DNA of 59,940 nucleotides from SYFY01 sp031385325 (GTDB taxonomy: Bacteria > Pseudomonadota > Gammaproteobacteria > Pseudomonadales > Azotimanducaceae): positions 1 to 59,940 of the forward strand of contig JANNBJ010000131.1 in assembly GCA_031385325.1 (NCBI GenBank). The letters run 5' to 3'. Under the pieces are notes generated by a model that was not told the DNA's origin, searched no databases, and saw nothing but the letters and a program-made list of their open reading frames with translations. Positions 40,163 through 49,458 of this stretch are shown in pieces (the stretch's first letter is position 1; every line of letters begins with the position of its first letter). A program made the translations under genes and the position numbers.

Positions 40163-43100
40163 TTACCAGGCGGGCAAGCTTGCGTGAAGTTCCTGCAAAC
40201 ATCTGACGTCTTCGCTTGCGCCTTCCTTGATCGATATGCAGATGGCTTCGGCCGCAGCCATGGTCGTCGTGTAACAGACCTTTTTGCTGAGCGCAAGGCG
40301 ACGAATCACGGCTGAATCTTCAATTGACTGACGACCCTCGGTCGTATTGATGATCAGATCGATTTTTTCATTCTTCAACATATCAGCAACGTCCGGCCGA
40401 CCATCTCCAACCTTGCGCACAACTGCACACTCGATGCCCGCATCGGTGATTACACGCGCGGTGCCGCGCGTTGCGCACAGTTTGAATCCGAGATTCGCGA
40501 GTTGTCTGGCAACGCCTTTCACCATCTCTCGATCAACTCGTCTGACACTGAGAAACGCACGTCCACCCTTTGGCAGTGGGGAGCCTGCCGCCAAGGCTGC
40601 CTTGCCAAAAGCTTCGCCAAACGTTGCACCCACTCCCATCACTTCACCGGTCGATTTCATTTCCGGGCCGAGAATCGGATCTACGCCGGGAAATTTGACG
40701 AACGGAAATACCGATTCCTTGACGCTGATGTAATTCGGCACCAGTTCGCGGGTAAATCCCTGCTGCTGCAAGGAAATACCGGTCATGCAGCGAGCGGCTA
40801 CCTTGGCCAGTGACCGGCCAATGCACTTCGATACAAATGGAACCGTGCGCGATGCTCGTGGGTTTACCTCCAGAACAAAGATCAGCTGGTCCTGAACGGC
40901 GAGCTGAACGTTCATCAGTCCGATGACTCCGAGTTCGATCGCCATGGCCTTCACTTGCTCACGAATTGCATCCTGAATTCGTGGTGACAGGTCGCGCGGT
41001 GGTAACGAACAAGCAGAGTCACCGGAGTGCACACCTGCCTCCTCGATGTGCTGCATGATCGCGCCGATGACAACATCCCGACCATCACTGACCGCGTCGA
41101 CATCCACCTCAATGGCCTGATCGAGAAAACGATCGAGTAATACTGGCGAATCATTGGACACATCAACGGCGCGAATCAGGTATTCACGCAGTTCGTCATC
41201 GTCATAGACGATTTCCATGGCGCGACCGCCCAGCACATACGAGGGCCGAACAACGAGCGGGTACCCAACTTCCTGGGCGGCCAGCACACCCTGCTCGACA
41301 TTCGTCGCGGTCCGGTTTTCGGGCTGACGCAGCGCCAGTTTTTCGATCATCGTTTGAAAACGTTCACGATCTTCAGCGCGGTCGATTGCGTCTGCGCTGG
41401 TGCCGATGATCGGCACCCCGCCCCGCTCCAGGTGCTCAACCAGTTTCAGCGGCGTCTGGCCGCCAAACTGCACGATGACACCAACCGGCTGTTCCACATC
41501 GACGATCGCGAGCACATCTTCCAGTGTTACTGGCTCAAAATAGAGTCGATCAGACGTATCGTAATCCGTTGAAACCGTTTCAGGATTGCAGTTGACCATG
41601 ATGGTTTCATAACCATCCTCGCGCATGGCGAGCGCCGCATGGACACAACAGTAATCGAATTCGATGCCCTGACCGATCCGGTTCGGTCCACCACCCAGCA
41701 CCATGATTTTCCGTCGATCAGTCGGCTTGGCTTCACACTCTTCTTCATACGTGGAATACAGGTATGCACTCGCCGCAGGAAATTCCGCCGCACAAGTATC
41801 CACCCGACGATAAACGGGACGAACGCCGAGCGCCTGTCGAGTGCTACGCACCACGCTTTCGTCGCTGTCCAACAAGGACGCCAGACGGGAATCAGAAAAT
41901 CCTTTGCGTTTGAGTTGGTACCACTCATCTCGAGACAGCGCTTCCACTGCCATCCCGGATAACCCGCGTTCGGTATCGATCAGATCTTCAATTTCTGCAA
42001 GGAACCATGGATCTATGCCGGTAAGTTCCTGGATTTCTTCGATGCTCATTCGCAAACGAAACGCATCCGCCACGTACCAGAGTCGTTCAGCACCTGCCGT
42101 CTGCAACTCTCTGCGCAACCGCGTGTGATCTGTGGAACCGGCCTTGTACCGATACACCGGATCAAAGCCCATGCGTCCGGTCTCAAGACCACGCAACGCT
42201 TTTTGCAGAGACTCCTGGAAACTTCGACCAATGGCCATAACCTCGCCAACAGATTTCATCTGTGTGGTAAGTCGTGGGTCTGCCTTGGGAAACTTTTCAA
42301 AGGTAAACCGCGGGATCTTTGTGACAACGTAGTCGATGCTCGGCTCGAAGGAGGCTGGAATCAGTCCGCCCGTGATGTCGTTACGCAGTTCATCCAGCGT
42401 GTAACCTACTGCCAGCTTGGCTGCCACTTTGGCAATGGGGAAACCAGTCGCCTTTGAAGCCAGCGCCGAGGATCTTGAGACTCTGGGATTCATTTCGATC
42501 ACGACCATACGGCCAGTCAGCGGGTCAATGGCGAACTGAACGTTTGATCCGCCGGTATCAACTCCGATCTCCCGCAGCACCGCAATCGATGCGTTACGAA
42601 GAATCTGATATTCCTTGTCGGTGAGAGTCTGCGCCGGAGCCACCGTGATGCTGTCACCGGTATGAATCCCCATCGGATCCAGATTTTCGATTGAGCAGAT
42701 GATGATGCAGTTATCGCGATGGTCGCGAACCACTTCCATCTCGAACTCTTTCCAGCCGATGAGGCTCTCGTCGATGAGCAGTTCCCGGGTCGGCGACATA
42801 TCCAGTCCGCGCTCGCAGATTTCGACAAACTCTTCCTGGTTATAAGCAACTCCACCACCGCTACCGCCCATGGTGAACGACGGTCGGATAATGCAGGGGT
42901 AACCCAGACGAGCCTGCACCTGCACGGCCTCTTCGATGCTGTGGGCAATCGCCGACCGTGGAGTATCGAGCCCTATACGCTTCATGGCGCGATCGAACAG
43001 TTCTCGATCCTCTGCCATGTCGATGGATTCCTTCTTGGCGCCAATCAACTCCACGCCAAACTTCTCGAGAACACCTTCGCGCACCAGATCGAGCGCGCAA

Positions 43101-43390
43101 TTCAATGCGGTCTGGCCACCCATGGTCGGCAACAACGCATCCGGGCGTTCGCGCTCAATGATCCTGGCAACCGTACGCCACTCCACCGGTTCGATGTACG
43201 TTGCGTCTGCCATCGCTGGATCGGTCATGATGGTGGCCGGGTTCGAATTCACCAGCACCACGCGATAGCCTTCGTCCTTTAAGGCTTTGCACGCTTGTGC
43301 GCCGGAGTAGTCGAATTCGCAGGCTTGGCCAATGACGATCGGGCCTGCACCGATGATCAGAATGGTCTTGATGTCAGTACGCTTAGGCAC
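40163..43390 (-). CDS. carB: Carbamoyl-phosphate synthase, large subunit
   Basis: Makes carbamoyl phosphate for arginine and pyrimidines from bicarbonate, ATP and ammonia tunnelled from CarA. Two homologous ATP-grasp halves are visible (GAGPIVIGQACEFDYSGAQA and GGGPNRIGQGIEFDYCCVHA), plus the C-terminal allosteric MGS domain. GTG 43390 (encoding PKRTDIKTILIIG next) is the family start and overlaps the carA stop by 8 bases. 1075 aa is normal. Confidence 0.97.
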   Translation of the reverse strand: MPKRTDIKTILIIGAGPIVIGQACEFDYSGAQACKALKDEGYRVVLVNSNPATIMTDPAMADATYIEPVEWRTVARIIERERPDALLPTMGGQTALNCALDLVREGVLEKFGVELIGAKKESIDMAEDRELFDRAMKRIGLDTPRSAIAHSIEEAVQVQARLGYPCIIRPSFTMGGSGGGVAYNQEEFVEICERGLDMSPTRELLIDESLIGWKEFEMEVVRDHRDNCIIICSIENLDPMGIHTGDSITVAPAQTLTDKEYQILRNASIAVLREIGVDTGGSNVQFAIDPLTGRMVVIEMNPRVSRSSALASKATGFPIAKVAAKLAVGYTLDELRNDITGGLIPASFEPSIDYVVTKIPRFTFEKFPKADPRLTTQMKSVGEVMAIGRSFQESLQKALRGLETGRMGFDPVYRYKAGSTDHTRLRRELQTAGAERLWYVADAFRLRMSIEEIQELTGIDPWFLAEIEDLIDTERGLSGMAVEALSRDEWYQLKRKGFSDSRLASLLDSDESVVRSTRQALGVRPVYRRVDTCAAEFPAASAYLYSTYEEECEAKPTDRRKIMVLGGGPNRIGQGIEFDYCCVHAALAMREDGYETIMVNCNPETVSTDYDTSDRLYFEPVTLEDVLAIVDVEQPVGVIVQFGGQTPLKLVEHLERGGVPIIGTSADAIDRAEDRERFQTMIEKLALRQPENRTATNVEQGVLAAQEVGYPLVVRPSYVLGGRAMEIVYDDDELREYLIRAVDVSNDSPVLLDRFLDQAIEVDVDAVSDGRDVVIGAIMQHIEEAGVHSGDSACSLPPRDLSPRIQDAIREQVKAMAIELGVIGLMNVQLAVQDQLIFVLEVNPRASRTVPFVSKCIGRSLAKVAARCMTGISLQQQGFTRELVPNYISVKESVFPFVKFPGVDPILGPEMKSTGEVMGVGATFGEAFGKAALAAGSPLPKGGRAFLSVRRVDREMVKGVARQLANLGFKLCATRGTARVITDAGIECAVVRKVGDGRPDVADMLKNEKIDLIINTTEGRQSIEDSAVIRRLALSKKVCYTTTMAAAEAICISIKEGASEDVRCLQELHASLPAW

Positions 43391-44516
43391 GACTGCGCTC
43401 CTGCATCGAGGCAACAAATTTATCGAAGAGATACTGGCAATCCTGAGGACCCGGGCTTGCTTCAGGATGTCCCTGAAAACTGAAGGCCGGTCGATCGGTC
43501 CTCGTTATGCCCTGCAAGCTGCCATCGAACAGTGAAATGTGCGTCGCTTTCAGGCAGTTAGGCAGCGAGTCTGCGTCCACCGCAAATCCATGATTCTGAC
43601 TGGTGATCATGACCGCTCGACTTTCCAGATCCTGCACAGGGTGATTGGCGCCATGGTGTCCAAACGCCATCTTCACCGTACGAGCCCCGCTGGCGAGCGC
43701 GAGCAGCTGATGGCCAAGACAAATACCGAATATTGGCAGATCATTTTCCAGCAACTTGCGAATCGCCGTAATGGCGTAGTCGCAGGGATCAGGGTCACCA
43801 GGACCATTCGAGAGAAACACGCCATCGGGTTTGAGTGCGAGAACTTCTTCCGCCGAAGTCTGTGCAGGGACCACGGTCAGTGCGCACCCACGCTGTGCCA
43901 ACAATCGAAGAATGTTGCGCTTCACGCCAAAGTCGTAGGCGACTACCTTAAATTTTGGTTCAAAAAGTTCACCGTAACCTCGGCCGAGCTGCCAATCGGT
44001 TTCCGTCCACTCGCGACGAACGCCGGTGACGACCCTCGCCAGATCCATGCCCGCCAAGCCAGGAAAGGCACGCGCTGCAGCAATCGCTTCATCTGCGCGT
44101 CGGCTCGCATCGACTCCTGCAAGAATGCAGCCTGCCTGCACACCATGTTCCCGAATGTGTCGTGTCAGCCGTCGGGTATCTACCTCGGCGATGGCAACTA
44201 CGTTCTGCCGAGCCAGAAAATCCGGGAGAGATTCGGTTGCCCGCCAGTTGCTCACGCGGCGAGGCAACTGTCGAATGATCAATCCTCGGGCCCAAACCCG
44301 ATCAGATTCGTGGTCTTCCGGATTGATTCCGGTATTGCCGATCTGTGGGTAGGTCAATGTGATGATCTGCTCGGCGTAGGAAGGATCCGTGAGGATTTCC
44401 TGATAACCGGTCATCGCGGTATTGAAGACTACTTCACCAACGGTTTTTCCGTGCTGGCCCATGGCCTGGCCTCTGAACACGGTGCCATCTGCAAGCGCTA
44501 GTAACGCCGGTATCAA
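43383..44516 (-). CDS. carA: Carbamoyl-phosphate synthase, small (glutaminase) subunit
   Basis: A class I glutamine amidotransferase supplying ammonia to CarB. The nucleophile is in FGICLGHQLLALA and the His-Glu pair in FQGHPEASPGP; the N-terminal domain carries VGEVVFNTAMTGYQEILTDP. TTG 44516 gives IPALLALADG at the start, in line with the family, with GGGGA about 8 bases upstream; the frame is open further upstream but unrelated there. 377 aa. It is separated from dapB by 169 bases that include a strong hairpin. Confidence 0.94.
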   Translation of the reverse strand: MIPALLALADGTVFRGQAMGQHGKTVGEVVFNTAMTGYQEILTDPSYAEQIITLTYPQIGNTGINPEDHESDRVWARGLIIRQLPRRVSNWRATESLPDFLARQNVVAIAEVDTRRLTRHIREHGVQAGCILAGVDASRRADEAIAAARAFPGLAGMDLARVVTGVRREWTETDWQLGRGYGELFEPKFKVVAYDFGVKRNILRLLAQRGCALTVVPAQTSAEEVLALKPDGVFLSNGPGDPDPCDYAITAIRKLLENDLPIFGICLGHQLLALASGARTVKMAFGHHGANHPVQDLESRAVMITSQNHGFAVDADSLPNCLKATHISLFDGSLQGITRTDRPAFSFQGHPEASPGPQDCQYLFDKFVASMQERSRA

Positions 44517-44648
44517 CTGTTTTCCCCAACGGTGCGGTGTGGGTCGAAATAAGGAAGCGGTGCCCACTTGAATTTAAGGCCGTGTGACCGAACCTGTGGG
44601 TTCAATCTGGCCTCTTGCTGGGGCGCGTAGTCTAGCGACTGACGCCGT

Positions 44649-44685
44649 CTTTTTTAACCCCTGATGTCCGAAAGGGGCAAAAAAG
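44649..44685 (-). terminator. Strong hairpin directly after the dapB stop
   Basis: Beginning right after the dapB TAA, the minus strand forms CTTTTTT-G-CCCCT paired with AGGGG-TT-AAAAAAG around a 10-base loop. The T-run is on the 5' side and the A-run on the 3' side, so this is not a standard intrinsic terminator. It could be a rho-assisted terminator, a 3' stabiliser or part of a leader controlling carAB. Confidence 0.45.
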
Positions 44686-45486
44686 TTACAACCCCAGAAC
44701 ATCCTGCATCGAATAGACGCCGGGTTTGGCAGTGGCCAGATAGCGGGCGGCCCGCAGTGCACCTTCTGCAAAATTGCTGCGAGTATGCGCACGGTGGGTA
44801 ATTTCGATGCGTTCTCCAGGTGCCGCAAAGAGCACTGTGTGGTCACCGACGATATCGCCACCTCTGATGGTCCCGAAGCCGATGGTTGCGCGATCCCGAA
44901 CTCCGGTGATCCCCTGCCGACCATAGACCGCTACATCTGCAAGATCCCGTCCTGTGGCGCTCGCAAGGATTTCGCCCATGCGAACTGCCGTGCCTGAGGG
45001 CGCATCAACCTTGTTACGATGATGGGCTTCGATGATCTCGATATCCGCCGTGTCGCCCAAGGCCTTGGCGGCCATCTCTATCAGCTTGAAGACGAGATTC
45101 ACGCCGACACTCATATTGGGTGTCATCAATATCGGAATGCGTTCTGCGGCCTGGTTGATGCGGGCGAGCCCGGACGAATCGAAGCCGGTGGTACCGATCA
45201 CGAGCGCTTTACCCGCCGCTGCACAGGCTTCCAGTTTTTCGAGAGTTGCTGCCGGCACACTGAAGTCGATCAGAATGTCGAACTGGCTGAGTACCGACCC
45301 CATGTCGGAGACGACTGGAACACCGAGCCTGCCAACGGCTGCCACTTCACCAGCATCCGCACCCAGCAGCGGGCAGTCTGCTCGCTCCAGCGCCGCGCCA
45401 AGTTTTAGATCCTCGGCAGCATGGATCGCTTCGACGAGTGTCCGACCCATTCGGCCAACGGCACCGGTGACCGCAATTTTCAGCAT
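44686..45486 (-). CDS. dapB: 4-hydroxy-tetrahydrodipicolinate reductase
   Basis: An NAD(P)H-dependent step of the diaminopimelate/lysine pathway. The nucleotide motif is VTGAVGRMGRTL; the substrate-binding and catalytic segment is EAHHRNKVDAPSGTA (His-His, Lys). 266 aa. It lies between dnaJ (33 bases upstream) and carA, the same order as in Pseudomonas. Confidence 0.96.
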   Translation of the reverse strand: MLKIAVTGAVGRMGRTLVEAIHAAEDLKLGAALERADCPLLGADAGEVAAVGRLGVPVVSDMGSVLSQFDILIDFSVPAATLEKLEACAAAGKALVIGTTGFDSSGLARINQAAERIPILMTPNMSVGVNLVFKLIEMAAKALGDTADIEIIEAHHRNKVDAPSGTAVRMGEILASATGRDLADVAVYGRQGITGVRDRATIGFGTIRGGDIVGDHTVLFAAPGERIEITHRAHTRSNFAEGALRAARYLATAKPGVYSMQDVLGL

Positions 45487-45519
45487 GAAAGTGATCCGCT
45501 TCGGAAAGCGTGCACGCTA

Positions 45520-46647
45520 TCAGGAAGTCAGGCCGTCGAAAAAGTCCTTTACGCCTTTGAACCAGGAAGTTTCCTTCGGCGAGTGCTTTTCACCACCCTG
45601 CTTCATGGTCGTTTTCAATTCTTCCAGAAGTTCAGTTTGGCGGGCTGTGAGATTTACGGGCGTTTCCACGATCACCCGACACAGCAAATCACCCGGACCG
45701 CCGCCTCGCACCGGGACAACTCCCTTCCCTCGAAGGCGGAACAGTTTTGCCGTCTGAGTGCCAGCGGGTACTTTCAATTTCACGCGGCCATCCAGCGTCG
45801 GCACTTCCAATTCGCCGCCTAGCGCAGCATCGGCAAAGGAAATGGGCACATCGCAATGCAGGTCGCGGCCATCACGCGCAAAAATCGCGTGCGGTCTGAC
45901 TTCTACTTGAACATAGAGATCACCAGCCGGACCGCCGCCTGGGCCAGCTTCGCCTTCACCCGTCAAACGAATCCGATCCCCGGTATCAACGCCAGGCGGA
46001 ATGCGAACGGACAGTGTTTTCCGCTTCTCGACGCGTCCGGCACCACTGCAGCTACGGCAAGGGTCTTTGACGATGCGACCTTGACCGCGACATCGAGGAC
46101 AGGTCTGTTGCAGCGAGAAGAAACCCTGCGAGACGCGAATCTGTCCTGCGCCACCACAATCCGTACAGGTCGTAGGCTGCGTGCCGGATTTCGCACCACT
46201 GCCTTTGCAGTCCTCACAGGTGGCAAGAATCGGCACGCGAATTTCGATCTTGTCGCCGCGTACCGCCTGCTCAAGGTCCAGTTCCAGCGAGTAGCGCAGG
46301 TCAGCACCTCGCGCAGGACCGCCCCGGCTTCGGCCGCCTCCGCCGAAAATGTCACCAAAGACATCACCAAACACGTCGCTGAACGAACCCTCGAAACCAC
46401 GCCCGCCACCACCAGCATTCTGCTCAACACCCGCGTGTCCGAACCGGTCGTAAGCCGGCCGCTTTTCTTCGTCCATGAGGATTTCGTAGGCTTCAGTGGC
46501 TTCCTTGAATTTGTCATCGGATCCAGGATCGTCGGAATTACGGTCTGGGTGATACTTCATCGCAAGACGCCGATACGCCTTCTTGATGGTATCGGCATCC
46601 GCATCCCGGCTTACGCCCAGAACTTCGTAGTAGTCGCGCTTCGCCAT
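45520..46647 (-). CDS. dnaJ: Chaperone DnaJ
   Basis: Hsp40 co-chaperone that delivers substrates to DnaK and stimulates its ATPase. The J domain has the HPD motif (KYHPDRNSDD), followed by a Gly-rich linker (GGGGRGFEG), four CxxCxGxG zinc repeats (CEDCKGSG, CTDCGGAG, CPRCRGQG, CRSCSGAG) and the C-terminal domains. 375 aa. A terminator-like hairpin lies between it and dnaK. Confidence 0.97.
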   Translation of the reverse strand: MAKRDYYEVLGVSRDADADTIKKAYRRLAMKYHPDRNSDDPGSDDKFKEATEAYEILMDEEKRPAYDRFGHAGVEQNAGGGGRGFEGSFSDVFGDVFGDIFGGGGRSRGGPARGADLRYSLELDLEQAVRGDKIEIRVPILATCEDCKGSGAKSGTQPTTCTDCGGAGQIRVSQGFFSLQQTCPRCRGQGRIVKDPCRSCSGAGRVEKRKTLSVRIPPGVDTGDRIRLTGEGEAGPGGGPAGDLYVQVEVRPHAIFARDGRDLHCDVPISFADAALGGELEVPTLDGRVKLKVPAGTQTAKLFRLRGKGVVPVRGGGPGDLLCRVIVETPVNLTARQTELLEELKTTMKQGGEKHSPKETSWFKGVKDFFDGLTS

Positions 46648-46671
46648 GTTCCTGTCATCAGCTCCGTAAAG

Positions 46672-46706
46672 AAAAAACCGCGGTGTCGCCTGAACCGACG
46701 CCGCGG
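46672..46706 (-). terminator. Intrinsic terminator between dnaK and dnaJ
   Basis: On the minus strand an 11-bp GC-rich stem (CCGCGGCGTCG / CGACACCGCGG, one G-U or mismatch) with a 7-base loop is followed by six T residues. It sits 25 bases before the dnaJ start and should end part of the dnaK transcripts, reducing DnaJ relative to DnaK. Confidence 0.8.
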
Positions 46707-46767
46707 CTAACGCTGGCTCCAGAACGTCGATCCAGCAACGCCTGGCCTTACTTGCCCGTGGTCGGCT

Positions 46768-48711
46768 TTACTTGTCTTTGTCCTTGACCTCTTCGAACTC
46801 CGCATCGAGTGCGTCACCGTCTGGTCCCGGACCACTTCCGCCTGCACTTCCGCCTGCACTTCCACCTGCGCCACCCATTCCCTCGCCTGCACTCTGCGAC
46901 TCGTACATCTTCTGCGCGAGTGTAGCGGAGGCAGCAGAAAGCGCCTGTAGTTTTGCTTCGATATTGGCTTTGTCCTCAGTCTTGAGGGCAGCTTCGAGAT
47001 CTATTGCCGCCGTTTCAATGGCATCTTTCTCCTGCTGCGTTGCCTTGTCACCCGCGTCAGCAACCGCTTTGCGCGCACTATGCACCAGCGCATCCGCCTG
47101 ATTGCGCAGCTGCACCATTTCTTCGAACTTCGCGTCTTCAGCCGAATGAGCCTCAGCGTCACGCACCATCTTCTGGATCTCGTCGTCCGACAAGCCGCTC
47201 GACGCTTTGATGACGATGGACTGCTCTTTCCCGGTGGCCTTGTCCTTCGCGGAAACATTCAGGATGCCATTGGCGTCAATATCGAAGCTGACTTCTACCT
47301 GCGGCATGCCTCTTGGCGCAGGTGGAATATTGGCCAGATCAAATCGGCCCAGCGATTTGTTGGCAGTCGCCTGTTTCCGTTCGCCTTGAAGCACATGAAT
47401 GGTCACGGCTGTCTGATTGTCATCTGCCGTTGAGAATGTCTGCCCCTTCTTGGTTGGGATGGTGGTGTTCTTTTCAATCAGCACGCTCATAACCCCACCT
47501 AGCGTTTCAATGCCCAGAGACAGCGGTGTCACGTCCAGCAGCAACACGTCACTGCGCTCGCCAGCCAGCACCGATGCCTGAATCGCTGCGCCAACTGCAA
47601 CCGCTTCATCCGGGTTCACATCACGGCGCGGCTCCTGACCAAAGAATTCCTTGACCTTGGCTTGCACGAGCGGCATGCGCGTCTGCCCACCAACCAGAAT
47701 GACATCATCGATATCAGAGTTCTTCATGCCGGCATCGCTCAACGCAATTCGACACGGTTCCATCGTACGATTAACAAGGTCCTCAACGAGCGCCTCGAGC
47801 TTGGCACGAGTCAGTTTCAGCACCAGATGCTTCGGCCCGGTCTGATCTGCGGTGATGTAAGGCAGATTGATCTCGGTTTGCTGGCTGCTCGACAACTCGA
47901 TCTTTGCCTTCTCCGCAGCTTCTTTCAGACGCTGTAGTGCGAGCGGATCATTGTGCAGATCGACGCTACTAGTCTTCTTGAACTCGTCTGCAAGATAGTC
48001 GATGACACGCAGGTCAAAGTCTTCGCCACCGAGGAAAGTGTCCCCGTTGGTCGAGAGCACTTCGAACTGATGCTCACCGTCAATCTCGGCTATTTCGATG
48101 ACCGAAATGTCGAAAGTGCCACCACCCAGGTCATACACGACGATCTTCGCATCGCCGCGTTTTTTGTCGAGCCCATAAGCGAGCGCTGCTGCTGTCGGTT
48201 CGTTGATGATCCGCTTTACTTCCAGACCGGCAATACGCCCGGCGTCTTTTGTCGCCTGCCGCTGTGAATCGTTGAAGTAGGCCGGCACGGTGATGACTGC
48301 CTCGGTAACCGGTTCGCCGAGATAGTCCTCAGCAGTCTTCTTCATCTTCTTCAGAACTTCGGCGGACACTTGTGGCGGAGCCATTCGCTTGCCATTGACA
48401 TCAATCCACGCGTCACCGTTGTCCGCCGCAACAATCCGGTACGGCACCATCTTGATGTCCTTCTGAACCACGTCATCCGCGAAGCGTCGTCCGATCAGCC
48501 GCTTGACGGCAAACAATGTGTTCTTCGGATTAGTGACAGCCTGACGCTTGGCACTTTGGCCGACGAGGATTTCACCATCATCGGCATAGGCAATGATCGA
48601 AGGTGTCGTGCGATCACCTTCCGAGTTTTCGATGACCTTGGCTTCACCGCCGTCCATGACAGCCACACACGAGTTGGTCGTGCCGAGGTCAATGCCGATG
48701 ATCTTTCCCAT
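46768..48711 (-). CDS. dnaK: Molecular chaperone DnaK (Hsp70)
   Basis: ATP-driven protein folding chaperone. The opening GIDLGTTNSCVAVMDGG is canonical; phosphate motifs IVYDLGGGTFDIS and VILVGGQTRMP are visible; the substrate-binding domain and Gly-rich tail end in EEVKDKDK. 647 aa. The ATG has GGAG about 8 bases upstream. A good sigma-32 promoter lies just upstream, so dnaK can be expressed separately from hrcA-grpE. Confidence 0.98.
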   Translation of the reverse strand: MGKIIGIDLGTTNSCVAVMDGGEAKVIENSEGDRTTPSIIAYADDGEILVGQSAKRQAVTNPKNTLFAVKRLIGRRFADDVVQKDIKMVPYRIVAADNGDAWIDVNGKRMAPPQVSAEVLKKMKKTAEDYLGEPVTEAVITVPAYFNDSQRQATKDAGRIAGLEVKRIINEPTAAALAYGLDKKRGDAKIVVYDLGGGTFDISVIEIAEIDGEHQFEVLSTNGDTFLGGEDFDLRVIDYLADEFKKTSSVDLHNDPLALQRLKEAAEKAKIELSSSQQTEINLPYITADQTGPKHLVLKLTRAKLEALVEDLVNRTMEPCRIALSDAGMKNSDIDDVILVGGQTRMPLVQAKVKEFFGQEPRRDVNPDEAVAVGAAIQASVLAGERSDVLLLDVTPLSLGIETLGGVMSVLIEKNTTIPTKKGQTFSTADDNQTAVTIHVLQGERKQATANKSLGRFDLANIPPAPRGMPQVEVSFDIDANGILNVSAKDKATGKEQSIVIKASSGLSDDEIQKMVRDAEAHSAEDAKFEEMVQLRNQADALVHSARKAVADAGDKATQQEKDAIETAAIDLEAALKTEDKANIEAKLQALSAASATLAQKMYESQSAGEGMGGAGGSAGGSAGGSGPGPDGDALDAEFEEVKDKDK

Positions 48712-48756
48712 CTCAATTCTCCAGCTGCGCTCAGAGCGCGATTATCTATAAGGGAT

Positions 48757-48784
48757 ATATGTGGCCGTTCAACACGGCTTCAAG
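48757..48784 (-). promoter_or_regulatory. Sigma-32 heat-shock promoter for dnaK
   Basis: On the minus strand CTTGAA (48784-48779) is followed after 14 bases by CCACATAT (48764-48757). This is close to the sigma-32 consensus CTTGAAA-N-CCCCATNT (seven of eight in the -10). It lies about 45 bases before the dnaK start codon. Confidence 0.8.
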
Positions 48785-48811
48785 CGTCCTCGTGGTAATC
48801 CGTGATTTATC

Positions 48812-49369
48812 TCACGGTGCCTTGGTAACGACGACTTTGGCCGCACGCAACAGCCGGTCATGCAACAGATAGCCCCGCTGCAGCACATCCATGACGGAGT
48901 TCGGTTCCATGTCAGGGTTGGCGACCATGGCGATCGCTTCATGCCACTTTGGATTGAAGGGTTCGCCTCGTGGGTCGACTGGTGTGACGCCATATCGTGC
49001 AAGCGCCGCCAGAAAAAGTTTGTGGCACAGGGTGAGCCCCTCAGCGACCGCCACAGCAGTCTCGCCCTCCAGCGCGCTGGCAGATTCCATCCCTTTCTCA
49101 AAGCTGTCGAGCAGCGCGGGCATCTCTCCCAGCAAACGCTCTACGCCATACTTGTGCGCGTTTTCCACATCACGCTGGTTGCGCCGACGCAGGTTATCCA
49201 TTTCAGCCTGCGCGCGCAGCAGCTGATCTTTAAGCGCAGCGATCTGAGTCTGGGCCGCAGCGAGCGCAGGGTCGCCTGACGCTTCCGCTCCTGGGACATC
49301 AGACGGGTCCGCATCGGGGAGCGCATTTGACGCCTGGTCCTGATTGATATCTCCGGGTTGTTCCGACAT
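48812..49369 (-). CDS. grpE: Nucleotide exchange factor GrpE
   Basis: Releases ADP from DnaK. It has an N-terminal acidic disordered part, a long coiled coil (around AALKDQLLRAQAEMDNLRRRNQRD) and a beta domain with the conserved FNPKWHEAIAMV and VMDVLQRGYLLHDRLLRAAKV. ATG 49369 (MSEQPGD) gives 185 aa; a TTG seven codons earlier is less likely. It is preceded by its own sigma-32 promoter and by hrcA. Confidence 0.96.
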   Translation of the reverse strand: MSEQPGDINQDQASNALPDADPSDVPGAEASGDPALAAAQTQIAALKDQLLRAQAEMDNLRRRNQRDVENAHKYGVERLLGEMPALLDSFEKGMESASALEGETAVAVAEGLTLCHKLFLAALARYGVTPVDPRGEPFNPKWHEAIAMVANPDMEPNSVMDVLQRGYLLHDRLLRAAKVVVTKAP

Positions 49370-49400
49370 GCCTGTGCCATCAAATTTCAAGATTCGGGCA

Positions 49401-49430
49401 CCATGGGGGCTGACGGCAGGCGATTCAACC
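49401..49430 (-). promoter_or_regulatory. Sigma-32 heat-shock promoter for grpE
   Basis: The minus strand shows GGTTGAA (49430-49424), a 15-base spacer and CCCCATGG (49408-49401), a close match to the sigma-32 consensus. It lies between hrcA and grpE, about 32 bases before the grpE start. Confidence 0.78.
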
Positions 49431-49458
49431 CCTGGGGTGGAAAGAAAGCCGTCCGCTA

